A DNA stretch of 8,028 nt from an uncultured Gemmatimonadota bacterium (GCA_903894655.1 CAITQY010000667.1:1-8028); one strand, 5' to 3'. Numbered from the stretch's first letter, positions 1 to 7,603 are shown. Notes: generated by a model not told the origin, from the sequence alone. Translations and numbers: made by a program.

Positions 1-2034
1 ACTGAACAGCGTCTGGTCGAAGCCGAGCTCGAGTTCCGTGGTGCGCTCGGGACCGAGATTGGCGTTGCCAAGATTGCTTGGGCGCACGGCGGTGGCGGTG
101 CCCCAACCGACCTGATTGTACGTGCGCACGGCGGCAAAGGCGCCCGGCGCGCGGCCGGCCGAACCGAAGGCGCCGCGCAGCTTGAGCGTACCGTACTTCT
201 CCTTCCAGAATGACTCGTCGGAGAGCACCCAGGAACCGTTGACCTTCGGATAGAACTGGAAGCCGAAGTCGGAGCCGAATGCACTATTGCCGTCCATTCG
301 GCCACCGAACGTGACGAAGTAGCGGTCCTTGAATCCCATGAGGACCGTACCGAAGGCGCCGCCGGTAATGACACGCTGACGATTTTCATCGGCGTTCTTG
401 ATCGCGCCACTGGCGACGGTCGGATCGGACGGTGTCGCGAAGTTCTCGGCGAGCGCGACCACGTCGCCGACGAGCGAGTTGACGTACTGCGTACCGGCCG
501 AGGCGGTGACCTTGAGATCACTGCCAAGATTGAACTCGTAGTTGTTCACCCAGTCGGTGCTGAGCGTCGTGTTGGCCCACCGCTGGTTCTGGATCACGCC
601 GAGGGGCGCGGCCGGGAAGCCGAAGGGGCGCACGTTGCGGTTTTCCAGCGCCGCACGGTCGAAGCCCAACGTGAGACGGCTGGAGAAGCGCGTGAACGGC
701 GTCCACGTGCCCGTCATACCCATGATGAGGCGATCGATGTTCGACGCCAGCTTCTGCCCCAGCACCTTGCGGATCGTGTCCGGTGTCTCGTTACCGAAAT
801 AGTTACGGTCGCGACGGAAGGCGTTGAGGGTGAGGCCCTGCGCGTTGTTACCGGCTGGCGTCTGATCGATCAGGTTGTTCGTGTACGCGCTGCTCCAGTT
901 CATCGCCAGCTTCTTCATGGGCTGGAAGTCGAGATTGGCCCGCACCTGATACTTACGGTCCTTGTCGTTGGGCAGCACGCCATCCACGTTTTCGACGTTC
1001 GTGGAGAGCAGATACTTGAGATTGTCGCCGGTACCGCCCGACACCTGCACCGCCGTACCGTAGCGCGCGGCGTAGTTGTCGAGTCCCGGGATAAAGCCGG
1101 AGCCTTCGCTATTCCGGAGGAACGGATCCATGAACAGCAGGGGCACGGAGTCGGTGCCGAACTTCTGCAGGCTGCTGACGCCGCCGTTGAAGCGGACCTG
1201 CCACTTGGCCGCGCCACCCGCTCCACGCTTCGTGAAGATCTGGATCACGCCGGCCGCGGCATCAGTGCCGTACAGCGTGGCCGCCGCCGCACCCTTCACG
1301 ATTTCGATCCGATCGATATCGTCGGGGTTGATGTCGTTGAGCGGGCTGGAATTCGAGTTGGCGCCACGCTGGGTGGTGCCGGTGAAGATGCCGTTGCGCG
1401 GATATTCGTCGCTGCGGGTACGTACGCCGTCGATGAAGATCAGCGGCTGATTCGTGAGCGACACGCTGGTCGTGCCGCGCAACCGGATGGCCGAGCCGCT
1501 GCCGGCATTGCCGACACCGCCGCCAACCGTGACGCCAGCGAGGCGCCCCGAGAGCATGTTCGAGAGATTCGTGGGGACTTCCGGAAGGTCCGCCACCTTG
1601 ACCTGGGCGATGGAGTTGCCGACTTCGCGCTTACGCGCCGAACCGCCGGTACCGGTGATGACCACTTCGTCGAGGGACAGCGCACTCACCGTGAGGGCGA
1701 AGGTCACGGTCGTGGTGGCACCGGCCGTGACCACGATGGGCTTATCGACCGGCTGGTAGCCGATCAGTCGCGCGCGCGCGATCTGAGCTCCGGCGGGGAC
1801 GGAGGCGATGGTGAACAAACCGCTCGCGTTCGTGATCGCGCCCAGCATCGTGCCGGGGATCGCGATCTGCACGTTCGCCAACGGCGCGCCCGTACCACTG
1901 TTCGTAACCGTACCACGGACCGTCCCGAGTGCGCCTTGCGCCTCGGTGCGGGTGGGCATCAGCGTGCTGGCAACAGCCATCGCGGCGACAAGCGCCGCGA
2001 AAGCTTGGCCGCCAACATATCGGCGGAAGCGCAT
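1..2034 (-). CDS. SusC/RagA-like TonB-dependent outer-membrane receptor, N-terminal part (runs off the left edge)
   Basis: An open frame of 678 codons runs without a stop from an ATG at 2034 to the window edge. The start is supported by AGAGG (2040-2044) five bases upstream and by a signal peptide: basic MRFRR, a hydrophobic stretch, then cleavage probably after TEA at residue 32. Residues about 37-118 form a carboxypeptidase-regulatory-like beta domain (GTVRGTVTNSGTGAPLANV, later ASGLFTI and IGYQ). A TonB-box-like stretch (LDEVVITGTG, 121-130) follows. The plug domain begins near residue 137, with the family signatures AIRLRGTTS, PLIFIDGVR, DDIDRIEIVKGA and LYGTDAAAGVIQIFTKRG. The rest is beta-barrel rich in aromatic-ended strands. 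Such receptors import glycans, peptides or other large ligands across the outer membrane using TonB-ExbBD energy, usually with a SusD-like lipoprotein encoded next. Family members are often 900-1100 residues, so about a third is missing here. The substrate cannot be told. Confidence 0.93.
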   Translation of the reverse strand, partial: MRFRRYVGGQAFAALVAAMAVASTLMPTRTEAQGALGTVRGTVTNSGTGAPLANVQIAIPGTMLGAITNASGLFTIASVPAGAQIARARLIGYQPVDKPIVVTAGATTTVTFALTVSALSLDEVVITGTGGSARKREVGNSIAQVKVADLPEVPTNLSNMLSGRLAGVTVGGGVGNAGSGSAIRLRGTTSVSLTNQPLIFIDGVRTRSDEYPRNGIFTGTTQRGANSNSSPLNDINPDDIDRIEIVKGAAAATLYGTDAAAGVIQIFTKRGAGGAAKWQVRFNGGVSSLQKFGTDSVPLLFMDPFLRNSEGSGFIPGLDNYAARYGTAVQVSGGTGDNLKYLLSTNVENVDGVLPNDKDRKYQVRANLDFQPMKKLAMNWSSAYTNNLIDQTPAGNNAQGLTLNAFRRDRNYFGNETPDTIRKVLGQKLASNIDRLIMGMTGTWTPFTRFSSRLTLGFDRAALENRNVRPFGFPAAPLGVIQNQRWANTTLSTDWVNNYEFNLGSDLKVTASAGTQYVNSLVGDVVALAENFATPSDPTVASGAIKNADENRQRVITGGAFGTVLMGFKDRYFVTFGGRMDGNSAFGSDFGFQFYPKVNGSWVLSDESFWKEKYGTLKLRGAFGSAGRAPGAFAAVRTYNQVGWGTATAVRPSNLGNANLGPERTTELELGFDQTLFS

Positions 2035-2165
2035 CAGGACCTCTATGCGGGTGAGGGGGTGGAGCACGTCACGCTGCGGGGAAGGAGGCAGGCGACGTTC
2101 AGTAACAGCACGAGGACGTACCGAATGGGACGCCCCGCGTGGGTCGTAAGAGCGGACTCGGGTCT

Positions 2166-2194
2166 AGATTCGGGCCCAGACATTCCGTTGTCAA
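2166..2194 (-). promoter_or_regulatory. Candidate sigma70-type promoter for the TonB-dependent receptor
   Basis: On the minus strand a perfect TTGACA (2194-2189) is followed after 17 bases by GAATCT (2171-2166), a weak -10. This would give a leader of about 125 nt before the receptor ATG at 2034. The -35 and spacing are good and the -10 poor, so this is a candidate only. No terminator-like hairpin or known riboswitch was seen in the leader. Confidence 0.35.
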
Positions 2195-2296
2195 CGTTTT
2201 GATCTGAATTCGTCACGGATCAGCCCCGTCGTCCCCACATCGGTCCCTGTATCGACGGTCCGGCGCGCAATCCGGCCTATCGCTTCGCCAGCTGCG

Positions 2297-2485
2297 TCAC
2301 CCGATGCCGCAGGATGCCACGCCCTCCAGGTTGCCCACGGTGATGCCGAACACGTACGGCTTCGCGTCCGCCACGGACACATCGGTCACCGTCTTGCCGA
2401 TGACGATCACCCTTTCCCTTTCGTAGTGCGCGTTGTTCGCATCAGCGGGCAAGACGATGTTCTCGTCGTGTGCAATGACGGCACT
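2297..2485 (-). pseudogene. Degraded internal fragment of a fumarylacetoacetate hydrolase (FAH) family gene
   Basis: In one minus-strand frame about 62 codons read like the start of the FAH catalytic domain. SAVIAHDENIVLP matches the family's 'psaIv..g..IvlP' segment. HYERERVIVIGK matches 'hyEaElavVIGk' and keeps both glutamates of the E-x-E metal-binding motif. VSVADAKPYVFGITVGN matches 'vs.adA..yVfGytvgN'. The similarity stops exactly where the family continues with D-[VI]-[ST]-A-R-[DN]; the frame then runs through unrelated residues to a TGA at 2297. Upstream, the N-terminal part and any plausible start are absent, and the frame runs into the 13-bp repeats. FAH enzymes of about 200-300 residues hydrolyse or decarboxylate beta-diketo acids with Mg2+ or Mn2+; this fragment cannot do so. 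It looks like a deletion remnant of a gene once present here or brought in. The family call rests on motif recognition by eye. Confidence 0.68.
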
Positions 2486-2563
2486 GGCGAGGTCGTGCGC
2501 GGCACCCTGGCGCGTGCCACGCGAAGACGCCGCCGGGCCACCTCGCGAAACGGGGGGCCGGTA

Positions 2564-2609
2564 GCCTCCGGAATCAGCCTCCGGAATCAGCCTCCGGAAT
2601 CAGCCTCCG
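2564..2609. repeat. 13-bp direct tandem repeat, about 3.5 copies
   Basis: On the plus strand the unit GCCTCCGGAATCA occurs perfectly at 2564-2576, 2577-2589 and 2590-2602, followed by a partial GCCTCCG at 2603-2609. Each unit carries the palindrome TCCGGA. The array lies four bases beyond the stop codon of the hybrid kinase and borders the degraded FAH fragment. Perfect copies suggest recent expansion by slippage. A weak transcript-end structure is possible, but no strong hairpin forms. Confidence 0.9.
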
Positions 2610-2613
2610 CTGG

Positions 2614-4554
2614 TCAGTCCTCGCGGCCGAGCGCGCGCGCGACGCCACGGGTCAGCGACGTCACGGTGAACGGTTTCGGGACGAACGCGTCCACGTTGTC
2701 GAGCAGGGATCGGCGTGACACCTCATCCTCGGTATACCCCGACATAAACAGCACGCGCAGGCTCGGATTGAGGCGTCGGCCCCGCTCCGCGAGTTGGTGG
2801 CCCGACATCTCGGGCATCACGATGTCCGTGAGCAGCAGGTCGACGTCACCGCCAAGATCCTCCATGAGCCGCAGGGCGGTGGGGCCGTTCTCGGCGATCA
2901 ATACGGTGTAGCCAACCGAGCTGAGCGTCCGCTTCACGAGGTAGCGTAGCGCCTGATCGTCATCGACCACGAGCACGACCGCCGCGCCGCCGCGCAGCAG
3001 CGGTGGGGCGGGCACCTCGGACATGGTGGGGCGCTGCGACTCGTCTTGCACCTGCGGCAGCAGAATGCGGAAGGTCGTGCCGACACCGACCGTGCTCTGC
3101 ATCCGGACGCTCCCGCCGGACTGCTCGACGATGCCGTGCACGGTGGACAGGCCGAGCCCGGTTCCCCCCTCCGTCACCTTGGTGGTGAAGAACGGCTCGA
3201 AGATCCGGCGCTGGACCTCCGGTGGAATGCCGACCCCGGAATCGCTCACGGTGATCTGGACGCACGACGCCGTGGGGCCACCGAACTTCTCGGCCAGGTC
3301 CGCATCGGGCTTGACGACATCGAGCGAAAGGGAGAGCTCGCCGCCGGCCCGCATAGCATCGCGCGCATTCACGACGAGATTGAGCAGGACCTGCTCGAGC
3401 TGCCCCGGATCGACCCGGATGAAGACAGGAACGGTGGGCAGCTGCAGCGTGAAGCGGATGTGTGCGCCAATCAGCCGGAGCAGCAGCCGCTCCAGATTCC
3501 GCAGCAGCTCCACGGGGTCGAGGACGCGCGGCCGCATGATCTGCTGGCGACTGAACGCGATCAGCTGGGCGACGAGGCCCGCACCGCGCTCGCCAGCCGA
3601 GCGGATTTCCGACAGATCGGCGATGAGCGGATCTTCGGGTTCGATGCGCGCGAGGGCCAACTCGGACGTCGCGGTGATGACCGTCAGGAGCGTGTTGAAA
3701 TCGTGCGCGATACCGCCGGCCAGCCGCCCCACCGCCTCGAGACGCTGCGTATGCTGCATGCGCGCCTCCATCGCCTTGCGCTCGGTGATGTCCTGCGTGA
3801 TACAGCACAGTTGGGTCACCCGACCGGCCCCGTCGGTCAGCCGCGTCCCCGAGTGATGCAGCCAACGCGGTTCGTCGCCCGGCCACCGCACACGCAGCTC
3901 CTCGTCGAACGACGGGGCATCGCCACCCACCCAGTGCTCCCAGGCCGCGGTAACCCGCGCGCGGTCATCGTCGTGCACGCGGGCGAGGAAGGCGTCGGCC
4001 TCGCGCGTCAGTACCGACGCGCTCTCTCCCCAGAGCGCCGCCACCGCATGACTGACGTATTCCACGCGCGAGGCGTCGGCCGCGATGAACCAGAACCCTG
4101 TCGGGCTCTGGGCAGCGAGTTGCTGAAAGCGCTCCTCGACTTCGCGCAGCCGGACGCGCCGTTCGCGTTCATCCAAGGCGCGACTGACGGCCGAGGGCAG
4201 CCGCTCGAGCCGGTCCTTCAGCAGGAGGTCGGTGGCGCCTTCCCGAAGGCACTGCACGGCCGACGGCGCATCGATCGACCCCGAGACGATGATCACCGGC
4301 GTATCGGCGGCGAGCGCACGCACGAGACGCACGGCGCTCAGGCCATCGAGATCGGGGAGCGAGTAATCACAAATGACCACGTCGAACTGCTGCGTGCGTA
4401 GCGCCGCCTCGAACGGCGCGCGGCGGGCCACCTGCGTGATCGCGCAGCAGAGTCCCTCTTCCAGCAGCAGGTCCTCGATGTACCGCCCATCACGCGCACT
4501 GTCCTCGAGGTGGAGGAGCCGGAGGGTCCTCGGCGGCGTCGTCGCGAGAGTCAT
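2614..4554 (-). CDS. Hybrid sensor histidine kinase with N- and C-terminal receiver domains (REC-PAS-HisKA-HATPase-REC)
   Basis: A 646-residue protein with no signal peptide or membrane segment, so cytoplasmic. Domains in order: an N-terminal receiver (about 11-130) with acidic pair E17/D18, phospho-acceptor D63 in VVICDYSLPD, S91 and K113; a PAS domain (about 138-258) ending in the usual QDITERK; HisKA with phospho-acceptor H284 in GGIAHDFNTLL; HATPase with its N box (LNLVVNARDAM), G1 (VSDSGVGIPP) and G2 (GGTGLGLSTVHGIV); and a C-terminal receiver (about 527-646) with D577 in LLLTDIVMPEMSG and K627 in VPKPF. Family members usually read HDFNNLL; here the second Asn is Thr288. All catalytic residues are present. 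The ATG overlaps the stop of the upstream response regulator as ATGA and its Shine-Dalgarno is weak, pointing to translational coupling. The N-terminal receiver could accept phosphate from the neighbouring kinase and gate this one. The signal bound by the PAS domain is unknown. Confidence 0.95.
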   Translation of the reverse strand: MTLATTPPRTLRLLHLEDSARDGRYIEDLLLEEGLCCAITQVARRAPFEAALRTQQFDVVICDYSLPDLDGLSAVRLVRALAADTPVIIVSGSIDAPSAVQCLREGATDLLLKDRLERLPSAVSRALDERERRVRLREVEERFQQLAAQSPTGFWFIAADASRVEYVSHAVAALWGESASVLTREADAFLARVHDDDRARVTAAWEHWVGGDAPSFDEELRVRWPGDEPRWLHHSGTRLTDGAGRVTQLCCITQDITERKAMEARMQHTQRLEAVGRLAGGIAHDFNTLLTVITATSELALARIEPEDPLIADLSEIRSAGERGAGLVAQLIAFSRQQIMRPRVLDPVELLRNLERLLLRLIGAHIRFTLQLPTVPVFIRVDPGQLEQVLLNLVVNARDAMRAGGELSLSLDVVKPDADLAEKFGGPTASCVQITVSDSGVGIPPEVQRRIFEPFFTTKVTEGGTGLGLSTVHGIVEQSGGSVRMQSTVGVGTTFRILLPQVQDESQRPTMSEVPAPPLLRGGAAVVLVVDDDQALRYLVKRTLSSVGYTVLIAENGPTALRLMEDLGGDVDLLLTDIVMPEMSGHQLAERGRRLNPSLRVLFMSGYTEDEVSRRSLLDNVDAFVPKPFTVTSLTRGVARALGRED

Positions 4555-5009
4555 TCGGGGTCCGTGTTCGGAAGAAGATTCAGCGATGCCCAGAACACGA
4601 CGACGTGACGCACCGCCCCGATGAATTCGTTGAACTCCAGCGGCTTCCGCACGTACGCATTCACGCCGAGGCGGTACGCCGCGGCGAGATCCTGCTCCTG
4701 CCGCGACGACGACATGAGCACGACCGGGATCTGCTGTAGCGTCTCGTCGGCTTTGACGATGGCCAGCAACTCCATGCCCGTCATGCGCGGCATCTTGAGG
4801 TCGAGCAGGATCAGCGCCGGCTGCGGACCCACGCGCGCCGCGAATGCCCCCTCGCGGCGCAGAAACGCCAAGGCCTCGACACCATCTCGCACGTGCACGA
4901 TACGCTCGACGTCGAGGTCGCCGGCGAGTGCATCGAGCAGCAACTCCGCGTCCCGCTCGTTGTCCTCCACGAGCAGGATCGGGCGGACCGACGCCGTCAC
5001 GTTTGACAT
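4551..5009 (-). CDS. Single-domain response regulator, Rcp1-like (CheY fold)
   Basis: A 152-residue protein that is one receiver domain and nothing else. Visible are the acidic pair E15/D16 in ILLVEDNERDAELLL, phospho-acceptor D70 in LILLDLKMPRMTGMELL, S100 in VVLMSSSR and K122 in AYVRKP. The 'VEDN..D' opening, the 'DGVEAL.FL' segment and the 'LDLKMP' loop are typical of the Rcp1 group, which are partners of phytochrome-type histidine kinases. That fits its position: it starts 3 nt after the stop of such a kinase and overlaps the following hybrid kinase by 4 bp. GGGAG (5017-5021) lies seven bases before the ATG, a good ribosome binding site. With no output domain it must act by protein contact or by passing phosphate on. 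Confidence 0.95.
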   Translation of the reverse strand: MSNVTASVRPILLVEDNERDAELLLDALAGDLDVERIVHVRDGVEALAFLRREGAFAARVGPQPALILLDLKMPRMTGMELLAIVKADETLQQIPVVLMSSSRQEQDLAAAYRLGVNAYVRKPLEFNEFIGAVRHVVVFWASLNLLPNTDPE

Positions 5010-5012
5010 GCG

Positions 5013-6980
5013 TCAGCTCCCGGCGAGCGCGAGGGTGAAGTAGAACGTGGCCCCGTGATCGGGGGCCGATTCCGCCCAGATCCGACCGCCATGACGCTGG
5101 AGAATCCGACGCACGATGGCGAGGCCGATACCAGTGCCCTCGAATTCGTTCTCGTGGTGCAGTCGCTGAAAGACGCCGAACAGCTTGTCGACATACGCCA
5201 TGTCGAATCCGGCACCGTTATCGCGCACGGCAAACACCATGCGTCCGTCTTCCACGCCGGCGGGCCCGATCGCCACCCGTTGTACGTCGCGCTTGCCCGA
5301 GTACTTCAGCGCATTGCCGATCAGGTTCACCAGTACCTGTCGGAGCATCGCGGCATCACCCGCCACGCTGGGCAGGGGCGCGATCTCCCACTGCACCGGC
5401 CCACCGCCATCGGCCGTGAGCCCCACGACGACCTCGCGCACCAATCCGTCGAGGTCCACGCGCTCTAGGTGCATCTCTGCCTGCCCCATGCGTGAGAACG
5501 CCAGCAGGTCGTCGATGAGCCGCCCCATCTGGACGCTCGCGTTGGCCGCCGTCTGCACGTACCGCTCGGCTTTTTCGGACAGCTGCCCCGCTGTGGCGCG
5601 ACGCAGCATATCGAGATAGCCGTGGATGTGGCGCAACGGCGCGCGTAGATCATGCGACACCGAATAGGCGAACGATTCCAACTCGCTGTTCGCCGCACGA
5701 AGCTGCACACCACTCGCCTCGACCTCGTGGTACAGCTGCGTGACGCGCTCTTCGGCGATCCGGCGCTCGGTCACGTCGGTCTGGATGCTGATGAATTGGT
5801 CGGGGACGCCGGCTTCGTTCAGGAATGGCACGATCGTCGTGTCCACCCACAGCGGCGCGCCGTGCCGCGTCCGATTGCAGATCTCCCCACGCCACACCTG
5901 CCCCGCCCGGATCGTCGCCCAGAGCTCGTCAAAAAACGAGGTCGGATGATGCCCGGAGTTCAGCAGGCGGTGCGTACACCCGATGAGCTCTTCCCGCGTG
6001 AAGCCCGAGATCTCGCACACGTGGTCGTTCACGTACGTGATCACACCGTGCGCATCGCTGATCACCACGAGCCCGTGACGGTCCAGCGCCGACTTGAACT
6101 GGGCGAGCTGCAACGCACGTTTCTGCACGCGCTTCTCCAGCCCGGTATTCAGCGCACGGATCTCCAGCTCGGCCCGACGACGGTCGGAGGCATCGCTCTG
6201 CACCGAGACGTACTGCTCGATCTCCCCGGCGGCATTGCGGATCGGGGTGATCTGCAACTGCACCCAATACGGCTCGCCGGACTTCGTATAGTTCGTGAGC
6301 TCGGTCCTGATCGACCGCCCGCCACGCAGCGCCGCGCTGATATTGCGCACCACGTCCGGATCCGACTCGGCGCCCTGCAGCAGGCGCCCCGGCCGCTGGC
6401 CGACGATATCCTCGAGCGCGTAACCGGTGCGCTCAACAAATGCCCGGTTCACCCACTCCGTGCGCCCCTCGGCGTCGGTGATGATTACCAAGTTTTCGGT
6501 GAAGCTGGCCACCAACGACACCTTGGCGAGCTCGTCCTGCACACGCTTCTGCCGCGTGACGTCGTGGAGCACGCCGACGGCGCCGCCGCCAGGCAACGGG
6601 GACACCGAGAGTTCCATCCACAGCTCCCCCCCGTCAGCACGACCCATCCGCACCAGCGGCCGATCGGGCTCCGCCGTGCCGGCCGTCGTCGCCGCCGCGA
6701 AGAGCTGCAACACGGTGGGTACGTCGTCCGGGTGCACGAACTCCACCAGTCGATGCTGCAGACACTCGCCGACCGCCTGCAGCATCACCTTCGCCCACGC
6801 GCCGTTCAGAAACACGATGCCACCCGCCGCATCGGTCTCGAACACGATTTCGGTCAGCAGCTCGACGCGACGCCGCATGCGGGCTTCCGACTCGACCAGC
6901 GCCTCGGTCAGTCGATACGTGGCCTCGACATGCAGATCGGTCGTGAGCAGCGGATCGCCATCGACGCGTGGGGAAATCAT
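5013..6980 (-). CDS. Cytoplasmic three-PAS sensor histidine kinase with phytochrome-type kinase core
   Basis: About 655 residues from ATG 6980; an in-frame TTG just before it (6983) would add one residue. Neither start has a clear Shine-Dalgarno, so coupling to the gene ending 11 bases upstream is likely. Domains: a short N-terminal helix; PAS1 (about 36-146); PAS2 (about 152-267), LOV-like in layout with GQRPGRLLQG then TNYTKSGEPYWVQL but no cysteine at the photoactive position; a coiled linker (268-295); PAS3 (about 296-409) ending in QTDVTERR; HisKA with H443 in ESFAYSVSHDLRAPLRHIHG; HATPase with N556 in the N box (LVNLIGNALKYS), D587 in RDNGAGFDM and a G2 box EGTGIGLAIV. The kinase core resembles bacteriophytochrome kinases, but no GAF or PHY domain is present. 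No membrane segments are visible, so the signal is sensed inside the cell: redox state, a ligand or a bound cofactor. The adjacent Rcp1-like regulator is its probable phosphate acceptor. Confidence 0.94.
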   Translation of the reverse strand: MISPRVDGDPLLTTDLHVEATYRLTEALVESEARMRRRVELLTEIVFETDAAGGIVFLNGAWAKVMLQAVGECLQHRLVEFVHPDDVPTVLQLFAAATTAGTAEPDRPLVRMGRADGGELWMELSVSPLPGGGAVGVLHDVTRQKRVQDELAKVSLVASFTENLVIITDAEGRTEWVNRAFVERTGYALEDIVGQRPGRLLQGAESDPDVVRNISAALRGGRSIRTELTNYTKSGEPYWVQLQITPIRNAAGEIEQYVSVQSDASDRRRAELEIRALNTGLEKRVQKRALQLAQFKSALDRHGLVVISDAHGVITYVNDHVCEISGFTREELIGCTHRLLNSGHHPTSFFDELWATIRAGQVWRGEICNRTRHGAPLWVDTTIVPFLNEAGVPDQFISIQTDVTERRIAEERVTQLYHEVEASGVQLRAANSELESFAYSVSHDLRAPLRHIHGYLDMLRRATAGQLSEKAERYVQTAANASVQMGRLIDDLLAFSRMGQAEMHLERVDLDGLVREVVVGLTADGGGPVQWEIAPLPSVAGDAAMLRQVLVNLIGNALKYSGKRDVQRVAIGPAGVEDGRMVFAVRDNGAGFDMAYVDKLFGVFQRLHHENEFEGTGIGLAIVRRILQRHGGRIWAESAPDHGATFYFTLALAGS

Positions 6981-6991
6981 CAACCGTCAGA

Positions 6992-7603
6992 TCAGGCCGA
7001 GACGCCCTGCATGGCCTGCACGAGTTCCGTGCTGGTTGCCACGCCGGCATACAACGGGAACACGCTGCTGCAGAAGAAGTCCTGCTCGGCCGGCGTGCGC
7101 GACGACGAACAGTCGGACACCACCGTGACACTGTAGCCGCGCTCGTAGGCCGCGCGCCCGGTGGAGTCGATGCAGAGCGATGTCACCATGCCACACACGA
7201 GCACGTTCTCGATCCCGCGCTCGCGCAGCGTCTCTTCGAGCGAGGTGTTCGAAAAGGCATTGAAGCCCACCTTTCCGGTCACATACTGGACACGGTCGCC
7301 GAACGCGAGCAGCTCAGGGATCGTGTCCGCACCAGCGGTGCCCGCCTTGAACGCGCCGGACGTCTTCATCGCGTAGAGAATGCCGACCGGGCTGGCCATC
7401 GCGCGGTAGTCGGGTTCGAGCACGATCGGCGTGGAGATGACGGTCATCTCGGTGTCCTTCATCGCCTCGACAAACTGCAGGGCATTGGCCAGCACCGTAT
7501 CAACGCGATTCGGCTCTTCGACGACGCCACGGAGAATGCCGTTTTGCGCGAAGTAGTCGTTCTGAAAGCCAACGAGAATGAGCGCAGTCTTCTTTGGATT
7601 CAT
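6992..7603 (-). CDS. Isochorismatase-like cysteine hydrolase, first gene of the signalling operon
   Basis: A 203-residue cytoplasmic protein of the isochorismatase-like (cysteine hydrolase) superfamily, of usual length. An upstream in-frame ATG at 7762 would add 53 residues, but they look non-coding and begin inside the terminator hairpin, so ATG 7603 before NPKKTALILVGFQNDYF was chosen. Its Shine-Dalgarno is weak. In the superfamily the catalytic triad is Asp, Lys and Cys. Cys144 (GMVTSLCIDSTGRAAYERGY, with the family's cis-peptide loop at 140-141) and Lys111 (TGKVGFNAFSNT) are present. The first Asp of the usual 'D-x-Q-N-D-F' motif is replaced by Gly12 (VGFQNDYF), while the second Asp (D16) remains. 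The Ser-Asn-Thr and SDCSSSRT segments are well formed, so the protein looks intact rather than decayed. The substrate is unknown; superfamily members cleave amides or enol ethers. It heads the operon of a PAS kinase and a response regulator, suggesting a role in making or removing the sensed signal. Confidence 0.92.
   Translation of the reverse strand: MNPKKTALILVGFQNDYFAQNGILRGVVEEPNRVDTVLANALQFVEAMKDTEMTVISTPIVLEPDYRAMASPVGILYAMKTSGAFKAGTAGADTIPELLAFGDRVQYVTGKVGFNAFSNTSLEETLRERGIENVLVCGMVTSLCIDSTGRAAYERGYSVTVVSDCSSSRTPAEQDFFCSSVFPLYAGVATSTELVQAMQGVSA

Larger units (their letters stand above)
2035..2613. other. Intergenic region between the hybrid kinase and the receptor gene
   Basis: About 580 bases without an intact gene. 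It holds the candidate receptor promoter (2166-2194), a decayed fumarylacetoacetate hydrolase fragment (2297-2485) and a 13-bp tandem repeat (2564-2609). The short open frames here have low-complexity Arg/Ala/Thr composition and resemble no family I know. I found no convincing rho-independent terminator for the upstream kinase operon. Confidence 0.6.

Noticed and set aside
2191..2382. A 63-codon minus-strand open frame in the intergenic region
   Set aside because: It overlaps the FAH remnant in another frame, has low-complexity Arg/Ala/Thr composition, and no ribosome binding site or family resemblance.
3046..4401. A 451-codon plus-strand open frame antisense to the hybrid kinase
   Set aside because: Composition is typical of an antisense shadow, with no family motifs, whereas the minus-strand frame encodes five complete domains.
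6179..6527. PAS2 as a true LOV blue-light photoreceptor
   Set aside because: The cysteine needed for the flavin adduct is absent from the G-Q-R-P-G-R-L-L-Q segment, so a photochemical LOV call is not supported.
5652..7136. A 494-codon plus-strand open frame antisense to the three-PAS kinase
   Set aside because: It is rich in Arg, His, Asp and Leu with no recognisable domain, and it overlaps a kinase whose every motif is intact. Long antisense frames are common in GC-rich genes.
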